NCBI GenBank assembly: GCA_038142205.1
Contig: JAYQJO010000001.1
Coordinates: forward strand, 868,001 to 932,000
Length of the DNA: 64,000 nucleotides
Source: UBA7359 sp038142205
GTDB lineage: Bacteria > Pseudomonadota > Gammaproteobacteria > Eutrophobiales > Eutrophobiaceae
Direction: 5' to 3'
Of the stretch, positions 55,264 through 64,000 are shown piece by piece. Each line of letters begins with the position of its first letter. Position 1 is the first letter of the stretch. The position numbers and the translations under genes are program-made. The notes under the pieces were generated by a model that saw only the letters and a program-made list of their open reading frames with translations, had not been told where the DNA came from and made no database searches.

Positions 55264-55527
55264 TTAATTATTAATTCTTAGAAATTGTAAAAATGATTTC
55301 TCATCAAAATGATATTCGCATATCTCTGTGTCATTAATAGCTAATAAAGGTATTCTCGCAGCATAGCGAGCAGTCAATTCTTGATTATCGTCGATATTGA
55401 AAATCTTAATCTCGAACTTGAATTGCTTTTGCCATTTTTTCAAGGCATTGAGCATCTCATCGCATAAGTGACATTCTGGTCTGGAATAGAGTGAAAATAT
55501 CAATTCCGCATCAATGTCACTCATCAA
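55264..55527 (-). CDS. Glutaredoxin-like (DUF836) protein
   Basis: An 87-residue thioredoxin-fold protein with FSLYSRPECHLCDEMLNALKKW (CxxC, of the form CHLC) and the cis-Pro in RIPLLAINDTEI. This fits the small glutaredoxin-like family often found next to mucD or lepA. It overlaps the end of the mucD gene by 11 bp. It is probably a cytoplasmic thiol oxidoreductase; the partner is unknown. Confidence 0.88.
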   Translation of the reverse strand: MMSDIDAELIFSLYSRPECHLCDEMLNALKKWQKQFKFEIKIFNIDDNQELTARYAARIPLLAINDTEICEYHFDEKSFLQFLRINN

Positions 55528-56932
55528 TTTTGAGTGCCAGAAATATAGGGCTGCCCTGTCGTTGTACTAGCACGGGAATTGAGCGGCCTTTAGGCAAAGA
55601 TTTTACCAATTTATTAAAGTGAGTTGTGTCTTCAATTTTCGTATTATTGATTAATAAAAGAACATCGCCCTGACGAATACCTGCTTTTTGTGCAGGTCCC
55701 TGATTAATTTGTTCTACCAGAACACCGTGATCTTTTAGTTCTAAGGTTTCTTTTTCATCTTTAGTAAGATCTTTGGTAACGATATTTAGTAAATTAAGAT
55801 CTTTTTCCGACGGTTTATTATTATTTGCAACAACCTCATCATTTGTAGGTAATTCGGAGATTTTAACCTGTATCGTTTTATGTTTGGAACGACGAATTAT
55901 TTCAACAGGGATAGTTTTGTTTACTGGTGTGCTGCCTACTAAAGGCGGTAAATCAGAAGAAAAGCTGACTTTTTCACCATTAAACTTAACAACAATATCG
56001 CCTATTTCCAAGCCTGCTTTTTCAGCAGGACCATCCGATAAAACTTTTGCAATTAACGCCCCATGTGGGTGCTCCATGCCAAAAGATTCGGCTAATTCGC
56101 GAGTGACATCTTGAATTAATACACCTAACCAACCTCTTGCAACGCGACCGTTTTCTTTTAATTGCGTATAGACATTTTCAACAACATTAACAGGTACAGC
56201 AAAAGATAAGCCCATAAATCCGCCTGTTCTGCTGTATATTTGTGAATTAACACCAATAACTTCACCATCAAGATTAAACAGCGGACCGCCTGAGTTACCT
56301 GGATTTATAGCGACATCAGTTTGAATAAACGGCACATAATTTTCATTTGGTAAGCTTCGTCCTATCGCACTGATAATGCCGGCAGTTACTGAATAATCAA
56401 AGCCAAATGGCGAACCGATTGCTAATACCCATTCGCCTACCGTTACTTTTGAAGAATCGCCGAGTTTTAGTACGGGCAAATCTGTCGCATCAATTTTTAA
56501 AACAGCGATATCACTACTTTTATCCGTGCCGACTAATTCAGCAACAAATTCACGTCTATCATTAAGCCTAACTACTATTTCATCTGCCTCGCTAACAACA
56601 TGATTGTTAGTAATAACGTAACCATCTTTTGAAATAATGAAGCCAGAACCCAGAGATGAATTTTCTTGCGAAGGAGCCCCATTAAAATCTTTGGGCATTT
56701 CATCAAAATATTTTCTGAAAAAATCGTGAAACGGACTGTTTTCAGGAATATTGAAGTTCGGAGGCATGCCCCCTATTTCAGATTTTTTCAAAGTTGTACT
56801 GATATTAACAACAGCAGCAGCATTTTTATCTACCAAGCCGGTAAAGTCCGGTAAATTACGTGCCTGAACAATATTTATGTGGATAAATAATGTGATTAAT
56901 ATAATGATCGCTTTAATTATTTTTTGGTGCAT
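55517..56932 (-). CDS. mucD: DegP/MucD-type periplasmic serine protease
   Basis: A 471-residue HtrA protease with a signal peptide (IIILITLFIHINIVQA). The triad is visible: His in VITNNHVVSEADEI, Asp in DKSSDIAVLKID and Ser in NPGNSGGPLFNLDGEV. Two C-terminal PDZ domains follow (GWLGVLIQDVTRELAESF..., and KDHGVLVEQINQGPAQKAGI...). It degrades misfolded periplasmic proteins and in Pseudomonas restrains sigma-E/AlgU signalling. Its position after rseB is the algU-mucA-mucB-mucD layout. Confidence 0.95.
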   Translation of the reverse strand: MHQKIIKAIIILITLFIHINIVQARNLPDFTGLVDKNAAAVVNISTTLKKSEIGGMPPNFNIPENSPFHDFFRKYFDEMPKDFNGAPSQENSSLGSGFIISKDGYVITNNHVVSEADEIVVRLNDRREFVAELVGTDKSSDIAVLKIDATDLPVLKLGDSSKVTVGEWVLAIGSPFGFDYSVTAGIISAIGRSLPNENYVPFIQTDVAINPGNSGGPLFNLDGEVIGVNSQIYSRTGGFMGLSFAVPVNVVENVYTQLKENGRVARGWLGVLIQDVTRELAESFGMEHPHGALIAKVLSDGPAEKAGLEIGDIVVKFNGEKVSFSSDLPPLVGSTPVNKTIPVEIIRRSKHKTIQVKISELPTNDEVVANNNKPSEKDLNLLNIVTKDLTKDEKETLELKDHGVLVEQINQGPAQKAGIRQGDVLLLINNTKIEDTTHFNKLVKSLPKGRSIPVLVQRQGSPIFLALKIDE

Positions 56933-56985
56933 TTTGATTCGTTCCGTTACTCATTACTGCTTTTACAAGACAGTAGGATGATGAT

Positions 56986-57954
56986 TTAATGAAATGATTT
57001 TACTGAATTAGCCATTAACTGAACAGTTGCTTTAGGCACTTCCCCTACAGCTGTTATTTGATAGCCATTTACCTGTGTTGAATAAGTGTTAACGCCACCG
57101 AAACTTGATAGCCCTGCTTTTAAATTATCCTGTTGTTTAAGCTTTTCGATGTAAACTGATACCATGGCTAAGCCATCTGAATAAACAAAATGATCTATAG
57201 GCATTTGACTCATTATCATTATTTCTTTTTCTTGGTCACTCATAGTAAAGCCATCCGGCATCGAAGTAACTTTCCATTTATTTTCATTGTCTTGTGCAAG
57301 CTTTTCTTTCTTGGAATTGTTTACCCAGGCGAAACCTTCTCCAGAAACCGATGGCTCCAGTAAAGCATCATCAATTTCATTGCCGATCTGCAATTGCGTA
57401 AACATAATTTGCTCGAGCGTCATGCCCAGTTGATTTTTTAAATTTGACTTCAGTAATAAACGCGATTGTTTTTCTATCCATAATTGATAGCCATAACGAA
57501 ATTTATCATTAGGTCTAATATTAACTACCCATGCATCCATTCCGGCGACACGATCTTCTCCAATTAATTCAAAATGGTAATAATCAGAAATCGTTTTGAC
57601 CGGAGTTGGCAAATAACTTGAAACCAACTTGCCCATGCGACTTTTATCAACAACGACTTTTTTGTCATCAGGAAAAAAGCACTTAACCTGCTCTTTATCT
57701 CGAATTACTTCTCTTGCACTACCCGTTAACGACATTAACTTTTCGTAGGAACCATCTTCACCGGCCTTATGAATAATTCTCATTGTTTCCATTTTTGAGT
57801 TGCGACTGTAAATAAAAACACCATCGTAATTCAAATGCCGGCTGGCTCTGGACATTTCGTCAAGTAATATCTGCGGTTCTGGCCTGTTAGTTTCTGCCTG
57901 AGCAAAGCTAAGGCAGCCAAAAAGAAAAGCATTTAGGAGAAAGAAAGGTTTCAA
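56986..57954 (-). CDS. rseB: Sigma-E regulatory protein RseB/MucB
   Basis: A 322-residue periplasmic protein with a signal peptide (FFLLNAFLFGCLSFAQA). It has the MucB/RseB N-terminal lipid-sensing domain (LNYDGVFIYSRNSKMETMRIIHKAGEDG, SYLPTPVKTISDYYHFELIGEDRVAGMDAWVVNI) and a C-terminal domain ending near AVGEVPKATVQLMANSVK. It binds RseA and shields it from the DegS-like protease until lipopolysaccharide intermediates accumulate. It lies between rseA and mucD. Confidence 0.94.
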   Translation of the reverse strand: MKPFFLLNAFLFGCLSFAQAETNRPEPQILLDEMSRASRHLNYDGVFIYSRNSKMETMRIIHKAGEDGSYEKLMSLTGSAREVIRDKEQVKCFFPDDKKVVVDKSRMGKLVSSYLPTPVKTISDYYHFELIGEDRVAGMDAWVVNIRPNDKFRYGYQLWIEKQSRLLLKSNLKNQLGMTLEQIMFTQLQIGNEIDDALLEPSVSGEGFAWVNNSKKEKLAQDNENKWKVTSMPDGFTMSDQEKEIMIMSQMPIDHFVYSDGLAMVSVYIEKLKQQDNLKAGLSSFGGVNTYSTQVNGYQITAVGEVPKATVQLMANSVKSFH

Positions 57955-57981
57955 TGTTAAGTTTATTCCTAATTTTTATTA

Positions 57982-58545
57982 TTATTCCTGAGTTTCTATC
58001 GTTACCATTCTGACATAAGGCATTATACCGTTCATTCCCGCATTACTACGATATTCATTGTGATTTAATAAGTAATTATTTAGCCGCTCATTTGCAATAG
58101 ACTCTGGTGTATCTGAATGGGTGACAGCGGCAGGTAAAGCTTGAGGTTGTGAAAAATTAAATGTTTCTGTTTGTGCAGGCGTAATAGTGGCTATAGTTGG
58201 GGTATTAGTTGATGGAGAAATAACATCGTTATCCGTTTGAATAGTAAATACCGCAACCATGGCGACTGAGGCTGCAATGGCAAAACCTGCAAGCGGTTTA
58301 AAATTAAATTGTTTCTTTGTTGGTGCAAGAACGGTTGGTTCGTTTTGGAGTGCCTGGCTAACACTTTGTGAAACTCGATTGGATATTTGTTCCGGCATGT
58401 TGTCGCGTAGACAATCACCGATTAAATGATAGCGCGACCAGGTTTGCTTCATTTCTTCATCATGAATAAGCTTGTCCAGCACATGATCAGTTTTATGTTC
58501 TCCATCAATAAATGCAGAAAGCTGTTCTTTATTTGATTCGTTCAT
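57982..58545 (-). CDS. rseA: Anti-sigma-E factor RseA/MucA
   Basis: A 187-residue single-pass protein. The cytoplasmic N-terminus (NKEQLSAFIDGE...WSRYHLIGDCLRDNMP) is the RseA sigma-binding domain. One helix near residues 80-98 (PLAGFAIAASVAMVAVFTI) spans the membrane. A periplasmic tail ends in MPYVRMVTIETQE and is the site of RseB binding and regulated cleavage. It is 17 bp after rpoE, as expected for a sigma/anti-sigma pair. Confidence 0.93.
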   Translation of the reverse strand: MNESNKEQLSAFIDGEHKTDHVLDKLIHDEEMKQTWSRYHLIGDCLRDNMPEQISNRVSQSVSQALQNEPTVLAPTKKQFNFKPLAGFAIAASVAMVAVFTIQTDNDVISPSTNTPTIATITPAQTETFNFSQPQALPAAVTHSDTPESIANERLNNYLLNHNEYRSNAGMNGIMPYVRMVTIETQE

Positions 58546-58562
58546 AATGTTTAGCCTATTTT

Positions 58563-59141
58563 CTAATTTTCCAACAATGGTTTCATTTCATTTTCTATTG
58601 CTTCACGTGCACGAAATATTCTGGAACGAACCGTTCCAATAGGACATTCCATCACACCAGCAATTTCTTCATAGCTCAGCCCTTCAATTTCCCGAAGCAT
58701 GATTGCTGTTTTCAAGTCTTCCGGTAAATCTTCAATCGCCTTTAATACTGTCGCTTGTAACTCATCTTTCAATACTAAATTTTCCGGTGTCGCCTGTTCT
58801 TTTAGAGCATCTGCACCTTCAATTTGTTCAATTTCTGACACATCATGACCGCTACCTGATGGTCTGCGTGATTGCACTGCTAAGTAATTCTTTGCCGTGT
58901 TGACAGCAATTCGGTACAACCACGTATAAAATGCACTTTCACCACGAAAGTTTGGTAGCGCTCTGTATGCTTTAATAAACGCTTCTTGTGTGACATCCAA
59001 AGCATCACTTTGGTTCCTGACAAAGCGAGAAACCAGATTAACAATTCTTTGCTGATACTTAAGCACAAGCAGATCATATGACGCCTTGTCACCATTCTTG
59101 ACGCGGTCTATCAGTTCTTTATCTGTTACTTTTTCGGCCAT
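58563..59141 (-). CDS. rpoE: RNA polymerase sigma-E factor (AlgU/RpoE)
   Basis: A 192-residue ECF sigma factor controlling the envelope-stress response. Region 2 has YDLLVLKYQQRIVNLVSRFV, DALDVTQEAFIKAYRALPNFRGESAFYTWLYRIAVNTAKNYL. Region 4 has PEDLKTAIMLREIEGLSYEEIAGVMECPIGTVRSRIFRAREAI. It nearly matches AlgU. A strong Shine-Dalgarno (GGGGAAGGG) precedes the ATG. It is divergent from nadB, as in E. coli. I found no sigma-E consensus in the 139-bp gap good enough to call autoregulation. Confidence 0.96.
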   Translation of the reverse strand: MAEKVTDKELIDRVKNGDKASYDLLVLKYQQRIVNLVSRFVRNQSDALDVTQEAFIKAYRALPNFRGESAFYTWLYRIAVNTAKNYLAVQSRRPSGSGHDVSEIEQIEGADALKEQATPENLVLKDELQATVLKAIEDLPEDLKTAIMLREIEGLSYEEIAGVMECPIGTVRSRIFRAREAIENEMKPLLEN

Positions 59142-59280
59142 TTGGCCCTTCCCCTTGTGCTATTATTGCTATCATTTAGTGGTTAAACTCATTTTAAGAT
59201 TTGCATGCAGAATAGTTATAAACTAGTTACTATCTCTACAATCAAAGACTTAGATAAAAAAACGCTATATTACCTGAAGC

Positions 59281-60915
59281 TTGATGCATGACCAACAACA
59301 ACATGATGTATTAATTATCGGTAGTGGTGCTGCCGGGCTGAGTCTCGCCTTAAAATTAGCGAACTACGCTAAAGTCGCTGTTTTATCAAAAACTGCGTTG
59401 ACGGAAGGTGCAACTTACTACGCTCAAGGGGGCATGTCAGCAGTATTAGACGAACACGATTCAATTGAATCTCACGTAGAAGATACTTTGTTAGCAGGTG
59501 GTGGGCTTTGTAATCAGGAAGTCGTTCGCTTTGTTGTCGAACGAGCACATAAAAGTATTGACTGGTTAGTTGAACAAGGTGTCGACTTTACACGTACAGA
59601 CAATGAAAAAGGCAAAAGTTCTTCTTTTCATTTACATAAAGAAGGAGGACATAGTCATCGACGTATTATTCATGCTGCTGATGCAACTGGAAAAGAAATT
59701 GAAACGACCCTGGAAAGCAAAGTCAGGGCGCATCCAAACATCGATTTGTTTGAGCATCATATTGCTGTCGATTTAATAACAGCTAAAAAGTTAAAAAAAC
59801 CAACAAATCGTTGCTTGGGTTCTTACGTTCTTGATTTGATTAATAATAAAGTTGAGGTATTTAGAGCCAGAAACGTTATTTTGGCTACTGGCGGCGCTGG
59901 TAAAGCATATTTATATACCAGCAACCCTGATGCCTGCACGGGCGATGGTATTGCTATGGCAGCGCGAGCAGGTTGTCGGGTAGCGAATATGGAATTCATC
60001 CAGTTTCATCCAACCTGTTTGTATCACCCGATGGCAAAGTCGTTTTTGATATCTGAAGCGTTACGTGGAGAAGGCGCAAAACTAATACTGGCTAATGGTG
60101 AGCGTTTTATGCACCGTTATGATAAACGAGGCGAATTAGCACCAAGAGATGTGGTTGCCCGTGCTATTGATTATGAAATGAAACGTCTGGGAGATGATTG
60201 TGTTTACTTGGATTTCACACATAAAACCAAAGAATTTATTGAACAACACTTCCCTACTATTAATAAACGCTGTCTGAAATTAGGTATTGATATGGCATTA
60301 GAGCCTATCCCCGTTGTTCCAGCCGCACATTATACCTGTGGCGGCGTAATGATTGACCAAAAAGGCCAGACTGATATCCCTGGCCTGTATGCCATAGGTG
60401 AAGTGAGTTGTTCCGGTTTACATGGTGCTAACAGGATGGCAAGTAATTCATTATTAGAGTGTATTGTCTATGCTCATGCCGCTTACGAGGATATACGGCA
60501 ATCTTTAGCCGCGACTAAGATGCCAGCTAAATTGCCGGAATGGGATGAAAGTCGGGTGACTGACTCCGATGAAGAAGTTGTTGTGAGCCATAACTGGGAT
60601 GAAATCAGACGTTTTATGTGGGATTACGTCGGCATTGTTAGAACGACTAAACGACTACAGCGCGCACAACGCAGGATTAAACTGCTTAAAGAGGAAGTGA
60701 CTGATTATTATGGAAATTTTAGGATCAGTAAGGATTTACTGGAGCTTAGAAATCTATTGCTTGTTGCCGAACTGATTGTTAAATCAGCTTTAAAAAGAAA
60801 AGAAAGTCGCGGTCTACATTATACGGTTGACTATCCTGTAGCAGATACTTCGGATAACGGAAAAAACACAATTATTGAGTTCACTGACTCAAAAAATGGC
60901 GATGAAGCAGCATAA
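59281..60915 (+). CDS. nadB: L-aspartate oxidase
   Basis: A 544-residue FAD enzyme that oxidises aspartate to iminoaspartate for NAD synthesis. The FAD motif is VLIIGSGAAGLSLALKLA. It has QGGMSAVLDEHDSIESHVEDT, the succinate-dehydrogenase-like substrate site HKEGGHSHRRIIHAADATG and RGEGAKLILANGERFMHRYD. PAAHYTCGGVMIDQKGQTDIPGLYAIGEVSCSGLHGANRMASNSLLE completes the fold. I prefer ATG at 59284 or 59287 over the upstream TTG (59281). It is divergent from rpoE. Confidence 0.95.
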   Translation: MMHDQQQHDVLIIGSGAAGLSLALKLANYAKVAVLSKTALTEGATYYAQGGMSAVLDEHDSIESHVEDTLLAGGGLCNQEVVRFVVERAHKSIDWLVEQGVDFTRTDNEKGKSSSFHLHKEGGHSHRRIIHAADATGKEIETTLESKVRAHPNIDLFEHHIAVDLITAKKLKKPTNRCLGSYVLDLINNKVEVFRARNVILATGGAGKAYLYTSNPDACTGDGIAMAARAGCRVANMEFIQFHPTCLYHPMAKSFLISEALRGEGAKLILANGERFMHRYDKRGELAPRDVVARAIDYEMKRLGDDCVYLDFTHKTKEFIEQHFPTINKRCLKLGIDMALEPIPVVPAAHYTCGGVMIDQKGQTDIPGLYAIGEVSCSGLHGANRMASNSLLECIVYAHAAYEDIRQSLAATKMPAKLPEWDESRVTDSDEEVVVSHNWDEIRRFMWDYVGIVRTTKRLQRAQRRIKLLKEEVTDYYGNFRISKDLLELRNLLLVAELIVKSALKRKESRGLHYTVDYPVADTSDNGKNTIIEFTDSKNGDEAA

Positions 60916-61059
60916 AATAACAATGAGTTAATCAACGCTCTTGATATTTAAGAAAAATAGTTCTATTTATATACTTGAATTATATAAATATTATTATAGT
61001 GTCTGAATGGCATCCTATTTGCATTTTATGCAATTAGTTTAACTACTATATTAATAGAC

Positions 61060-61995
61060 ATGACGAATTTAACAGAACCTATGGCAGATATTACCGACAT
61101 CAGCGATTCACCGGGCGTACAAAGTTCCCGCTTGATGGTTTCCTATCCCGAAAACATGACAGATGTAACTAATATGTCTATCCATGTCATGGGGGTATTA
61201 CAGAGTACTCTGGAACTGGAAAAACTAATAGAGCTCTTTGATGATGAATTATCAGCTGTTATTCCTCATGAACACCTGAGTTATGAAAATCAAGAAGAAG
61301 GTATCAAGCTTGATATCGGTAAAACGGGTCGGCATCTCTCGACTTATGGACTGGTTTTATTTGGGAAAAAAATAGGCGAGCTAACGATATCTCGAAACAA
61401 TAAATTCGTAGAAGTTGAAATACACAAAATAGAAAACCTGATTTCAGCATTAATTTACCCTTTAAGAAATGCACTGTTATATAAACAGGCAGTAGAAAAA
61501 GCTTATATCGATCCATTAACAGGATTAAATAACCGTGCTGCATTTGATAAATCAATAGAGCAAGAAGTTGATCTGGCTAAACGACATACTCATATCATTT
61601 CTTTAATGATGCTCGATATTGATAAATTTAAACAGATCAATGATAACTATGGTCATCTTGTTGGTGATGCTGTGTTAAAAAGTTTTTCTGATTGCATCAT
61701 GAACTGTATGCGTAGCAGTGACATTATCTTTCGTTATGGTGGGGAAGAATTTGTTATTTTATTAAGAAACACTCAAATTTCTGGTGCGAAATTACTTGCA
61801 GAACGCATGAGAAAAAGCATTGAAGACATGAGGTTCGAGTATGACAACATTAGTCTCAATGTTTCTGTTTCAATAGGGGTATCAGAATTAAAAGAAGATG
61901 ACACCAAATTAAAATTAATAGAAAGAACGGATGAATTACTTTATAAAGCCAAGGGAAACGGTCGCAACCAGGTTGTCACTGATCTTGATAAATAG
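61060..61995 (+). CDS. GGDEF diguanylate cyclase
   Basis: A 311-residue cytoplasmic protein without membrane segments. Residues 1-150 form an unrecognised, possibly GAF-like sensory domain (LEKLIELFDDELSAVIPHEHL). The C-terminal GGDEF domain begins YIDPLTGLNNRAAFDKSIEQE and has LMMLDIDKFKQINDNYGHLVGD. The active site is YGGEEF (about 226-231) and the inhibitory I-site RSSD lies five residues before it. All catalytic residues are present, so it should make c-di-GMP with product inhibition. The PilZ protein in this window lacks the c-di-GMP motif, so effectors must be elsewhere. It is convergent with ligA. Confidence 0.93.
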   Translation: MTNLTEPMADITDISDSPGVQSSRLMVSYPENMTDVTNMSIHVMGVLQSTLELEKLIELFDDELSAVIPHEHLSYENQEEGIKLDIGKTGRHLSTYGLVLFGKKIGELTISRNNKFVEVEIHKIENLISALIYPLRNALLYKQAVEKAYIDPLTGLNNRAAFDKSIEQEVDLAKRHTHIISLMMLDIDKFKQINDNYGHLVGDAVLKSFSDCIMNCMRSSDIIFRYGGEEFVILLRNTQISGAKLLAERMRKSIEDMRFEYDNISLNVSVSIGVSELKEDDTKLKLIERTDELLYKAKGNGRNQVVTDLDK

Positions 61996-61999
61996 TTTT

Positions 62000-63996
62000 T
62001 TATTTAATCAATTCTAAAAACTGCTGCTCATTTAATGTTTCCACACCAAGCTGCATTGCTTTTTCATATTTACTTCCTGCTGATTCTCCATAAACAACGT
62101 AGTCCGTTTTTTTAGAAACGCTACCGCTTACTTTCGCACCTAATGACATTAACTTTTGTTTTGCTTCGTCGCGGCCCATGCTTGATAGTGTTCCAGTAAT
62201 AACAAACGTCTGTCCTTTTAAAGTTTCAATATTATTATTATCAACTTTATCCCAATGCACATGCTGCTTTAGTTTTTTTATAACCTCCTGGTTATGTTGT
62301 TGTTGAAAAAAGGAATGAATATTATGGGCAACGACAGGACCAATATCGGAAATTTTTTCCAGCTCTTCTGTAGTCACCGTTTCTATTTTTTCAAATTCTT
62401 TAAAATACTGTGCTAATGAACGTGCCGTTGCTTCACCTACTTCACGTATACCTAACGCATAAATGAATCGCTCCAATGTCGTCTTCTTACTCTTTTCCAA
62501 CGCTTCAATTAAATTACTGGCAGACTTATCTCCCATTCTTTCCAAACCAGAAAGTTGTTCATGCGTTAAGCTGTATAATCCATCAACAGTCTTGATTAAT
62601 TTTTCTTCAGCAAGTTGAATGATCACTTTTTCACCAAGCCCATCAATATTCATTGCTTTACGAGAGACAAAGTGAATAATGGCTTGTATATTTTGCGCAG
62701 AACATGAAATACCGCCCATGCAACGAAACACGGCTTCGCCTTCCTGCCGTTCAACAGCAGAACCACAAACTGGACAAGATGCAGGCATCACGAACTCTGT
62801 AGAGTTTTCTCGTTTTTCTTTAATAACACGTACAACTTCAGGAATAACATCGCCTGCTCGTCTTATATAAACCCAATCCCCTACCCTGACGTCCTTTCGC
62901 TTTATTTCATCAAGGTTATGTAATGTTGCATTTGTAACAGTCACACCACCTACAAAGACAGGTTCGAGTCTTGCGACCGGTGTAATAGCACCTGTTCGAC
63001 CAACTTGTACTTCAATACCCAGTACTTTTGTAATTTCTTCTATTGGTGGGAATTTATAAGCAATAGCCCAGCGTGGTGAACGGGAAACAAAGCCTAGTGC
63101 TTGTTGCTGCAAAAGGTTGTTTACTTTAAAAACAACTCCGTCTATTTCATACGCTAAATCATTACGCCGATTAGCAATGTCTTTATAATAATTCAAACAC
63201 GCGCTTATATCTTTCACCTCTTTTGTCTCAGGAGAAACAGGCACACCCCATAATTTAAGTTGATTTAATACTTCTGTATGAGTTTCAAACTCAATATTAC
63301 CGTTATATTCACCAATTCCATAAGCAAAGAAAGACAATGTTCGTTGAGAAGTTATTTTTGCATCAAGTTGCCTTAATGAGCCTGCTGCCGCGTTTCTAGG
63401 GTTAGCAAATAACTTTTCGCCTTTTTCTCTTTGTCTATTATTCAATTCTTCAAAGCTTTTATGAGTCATAAAAACTTCGCCTCTAATTTCTACTAATTCA
63501 GGAATATCATTGCCGATTAATCTCAGCGGAATAGATGAAATAGTTTTTATATTATGTGTGACATTTTCCCCCATACTACCGTCTCCGCGTGTTGCTGCGA
63601 TTGTTAAAATGGCATTTTTATATCGGATACTGACTGCAAGCCCATCTAGCTTTGTCTCAGCTGAAAACCCAACACTAGTCACTTGCAAACGTTCTACAAC
63701 CCTTTTATTAAAGGCTTGCATTTCTTCTTCATTAAAAGCATTGCCCAATGACAACATAGGTACAGTATGTGTAACCTGTTCAAATTCTGATAAAGGTGTA
63801 GCGCCGACACGTTGCGTTGGTGAGTCTGCAACAACAAGTTCTGGGTATTCCGTTTCTAGGTTTATTAGTTCACGTAATAATCTGTCGTACTCAGAGTCAG
63901 GAATAGAAGGATCGTCGAGTACATAATAGTGATAGTTATGTTGATTAATTATCTGGCGAAGTTTTTCCGCTTTTTTTCGGCTTGTTGCAATGACAT
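62000..63996 (-). CDS. ligA: NAD-dependent DNA ligase (frameshifted near start)
   Basis: A ligase for replication and repair. The ATG at 63996 reads MSLQQAEKK, then the frame slips at a T7 run on + (63971-63977). Eight bases would give AEKKAEKLRQIINQHNYHYY, the normal Ia domain. The remaining frame is open to the stop. Adenylation Lys is in FSAETKLDGLAVSIRY; the OB fold, Cys4 zinc finger (CPVCGSAV...FRCMGGISC), HhH repeats (GLGEKVIIQLAEEKL, GIREVGEATARSLA) and a C-terminal BRCT domain (LKGQTFVITGTLSSMGRDEA) follow. It is full length at about 665 residues after correction. Confidence 0.94.
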
Positions 63997-64000
63997 TTGT

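Noticed and set aside
59142..59280. Sigma-E-dependent autoregulatory promoter upstream of rpoE
   Set aside because: A GTAACT...TCTGC pair exists on the minus strand but the spacing is about 13 bases, not the expected 16-17.
1..64000. CRISPR array, prophage, integron or defence island
   Set aside because: No regularly spaced direct repeats, phage structural genes, integrase or known defence proteins were found on either strand.

Overview
The window is chromosomal DNA from an AT-rich gammaproteobacterium. The evidence is the gene order: rpoE-rseA-rseB-mucD followed by lepA-lepB-rnc-era-recO-pdxJ; the yceD-rpmF-plsX-fabHDG-acpP-fabF-pabC-mltG-tmk-holB-pilZ-tatD block; and lineage-typical small proteins (DUF1820, DUF4845, Rof, PilZ). 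Genus cannot be fixed from sequence alone. Nearly all of it is housekeeping core. Accessory or decaying DNA is concentrated in 2.5-6.6 kb, 18-22 kb and 28.6-29.2 kb.

Layout. 0-6.6 kb: a histone-deacetylase-like gene cut by the window edge, DUF1820, an AbgT transporter, gene remnants, a nitroreductase, a transposase relic, a porin, and an oxidoreductase pseudogene with two in-frame stops. 6.6-18 kb: trxB, ftsK-lolA-rarA, crcB, serS, pntAB, a Bax-inhibitor-1 family protein and tRNA-Ser(UGA). 18-22.3 kb: a lipoprotein with a degenerate metalloprotease motif, Rof, and a signalling pair made of a HTH-PAS-class III nucleotide cyclase and a Ser/Thr kinase, then a family-5-like uracil-DNA glycosylase. 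22.3-29.7 kb: uvrC-pgsA, tRNA-Gly/Cys/Leu, a HU-like protein, a radical SAM protein, AsmA and a DUF4124 protein. 29.7-42.6 kb: a class V aminotransferase and the fatty-acid/phospholipid initiation cluster with its usual neighbours, then maf. 42.6-49 kb: sppA, rluC, rne, prfC. 49-59 kb: pdxJ, recO, era, rnc, DUF4845, lepB, lepA, a glutaredoxin-like protein and the sigma-E envelope-stress operon. 59-64 kb: nadB, a diguanylate cyclase and ligA.

The most striking global pattern is a set of about ten single-base losses, nine in A/T homopolymers and one in a C run. They break nine genes: the HDAC homologue, the HTH-cyclase, UDG, plsX, rne (twice), prfC, lepB, DUF4845 and ligA. In every case restoring one base to the run rebuilds the family protein. 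Several of these genes are essential, so the simplest reading is homopolymer under-calling in the source assembly. Transcriptional slippage on poly(A/T) is the biological alternative. Separately, rnc (ATA) and maf (ATT) lack a canonical start codon where one is expected.

The best candidate for new biology is the apparent fusion of a MerR-like DNA-binding domain to a PAS-class III cyclase, lying 33 bp upstream of a Ser/Thr kinase with a DFS instead of a DFG motif. No CRISPR array, prophage, integron or obvious defence system was seen.
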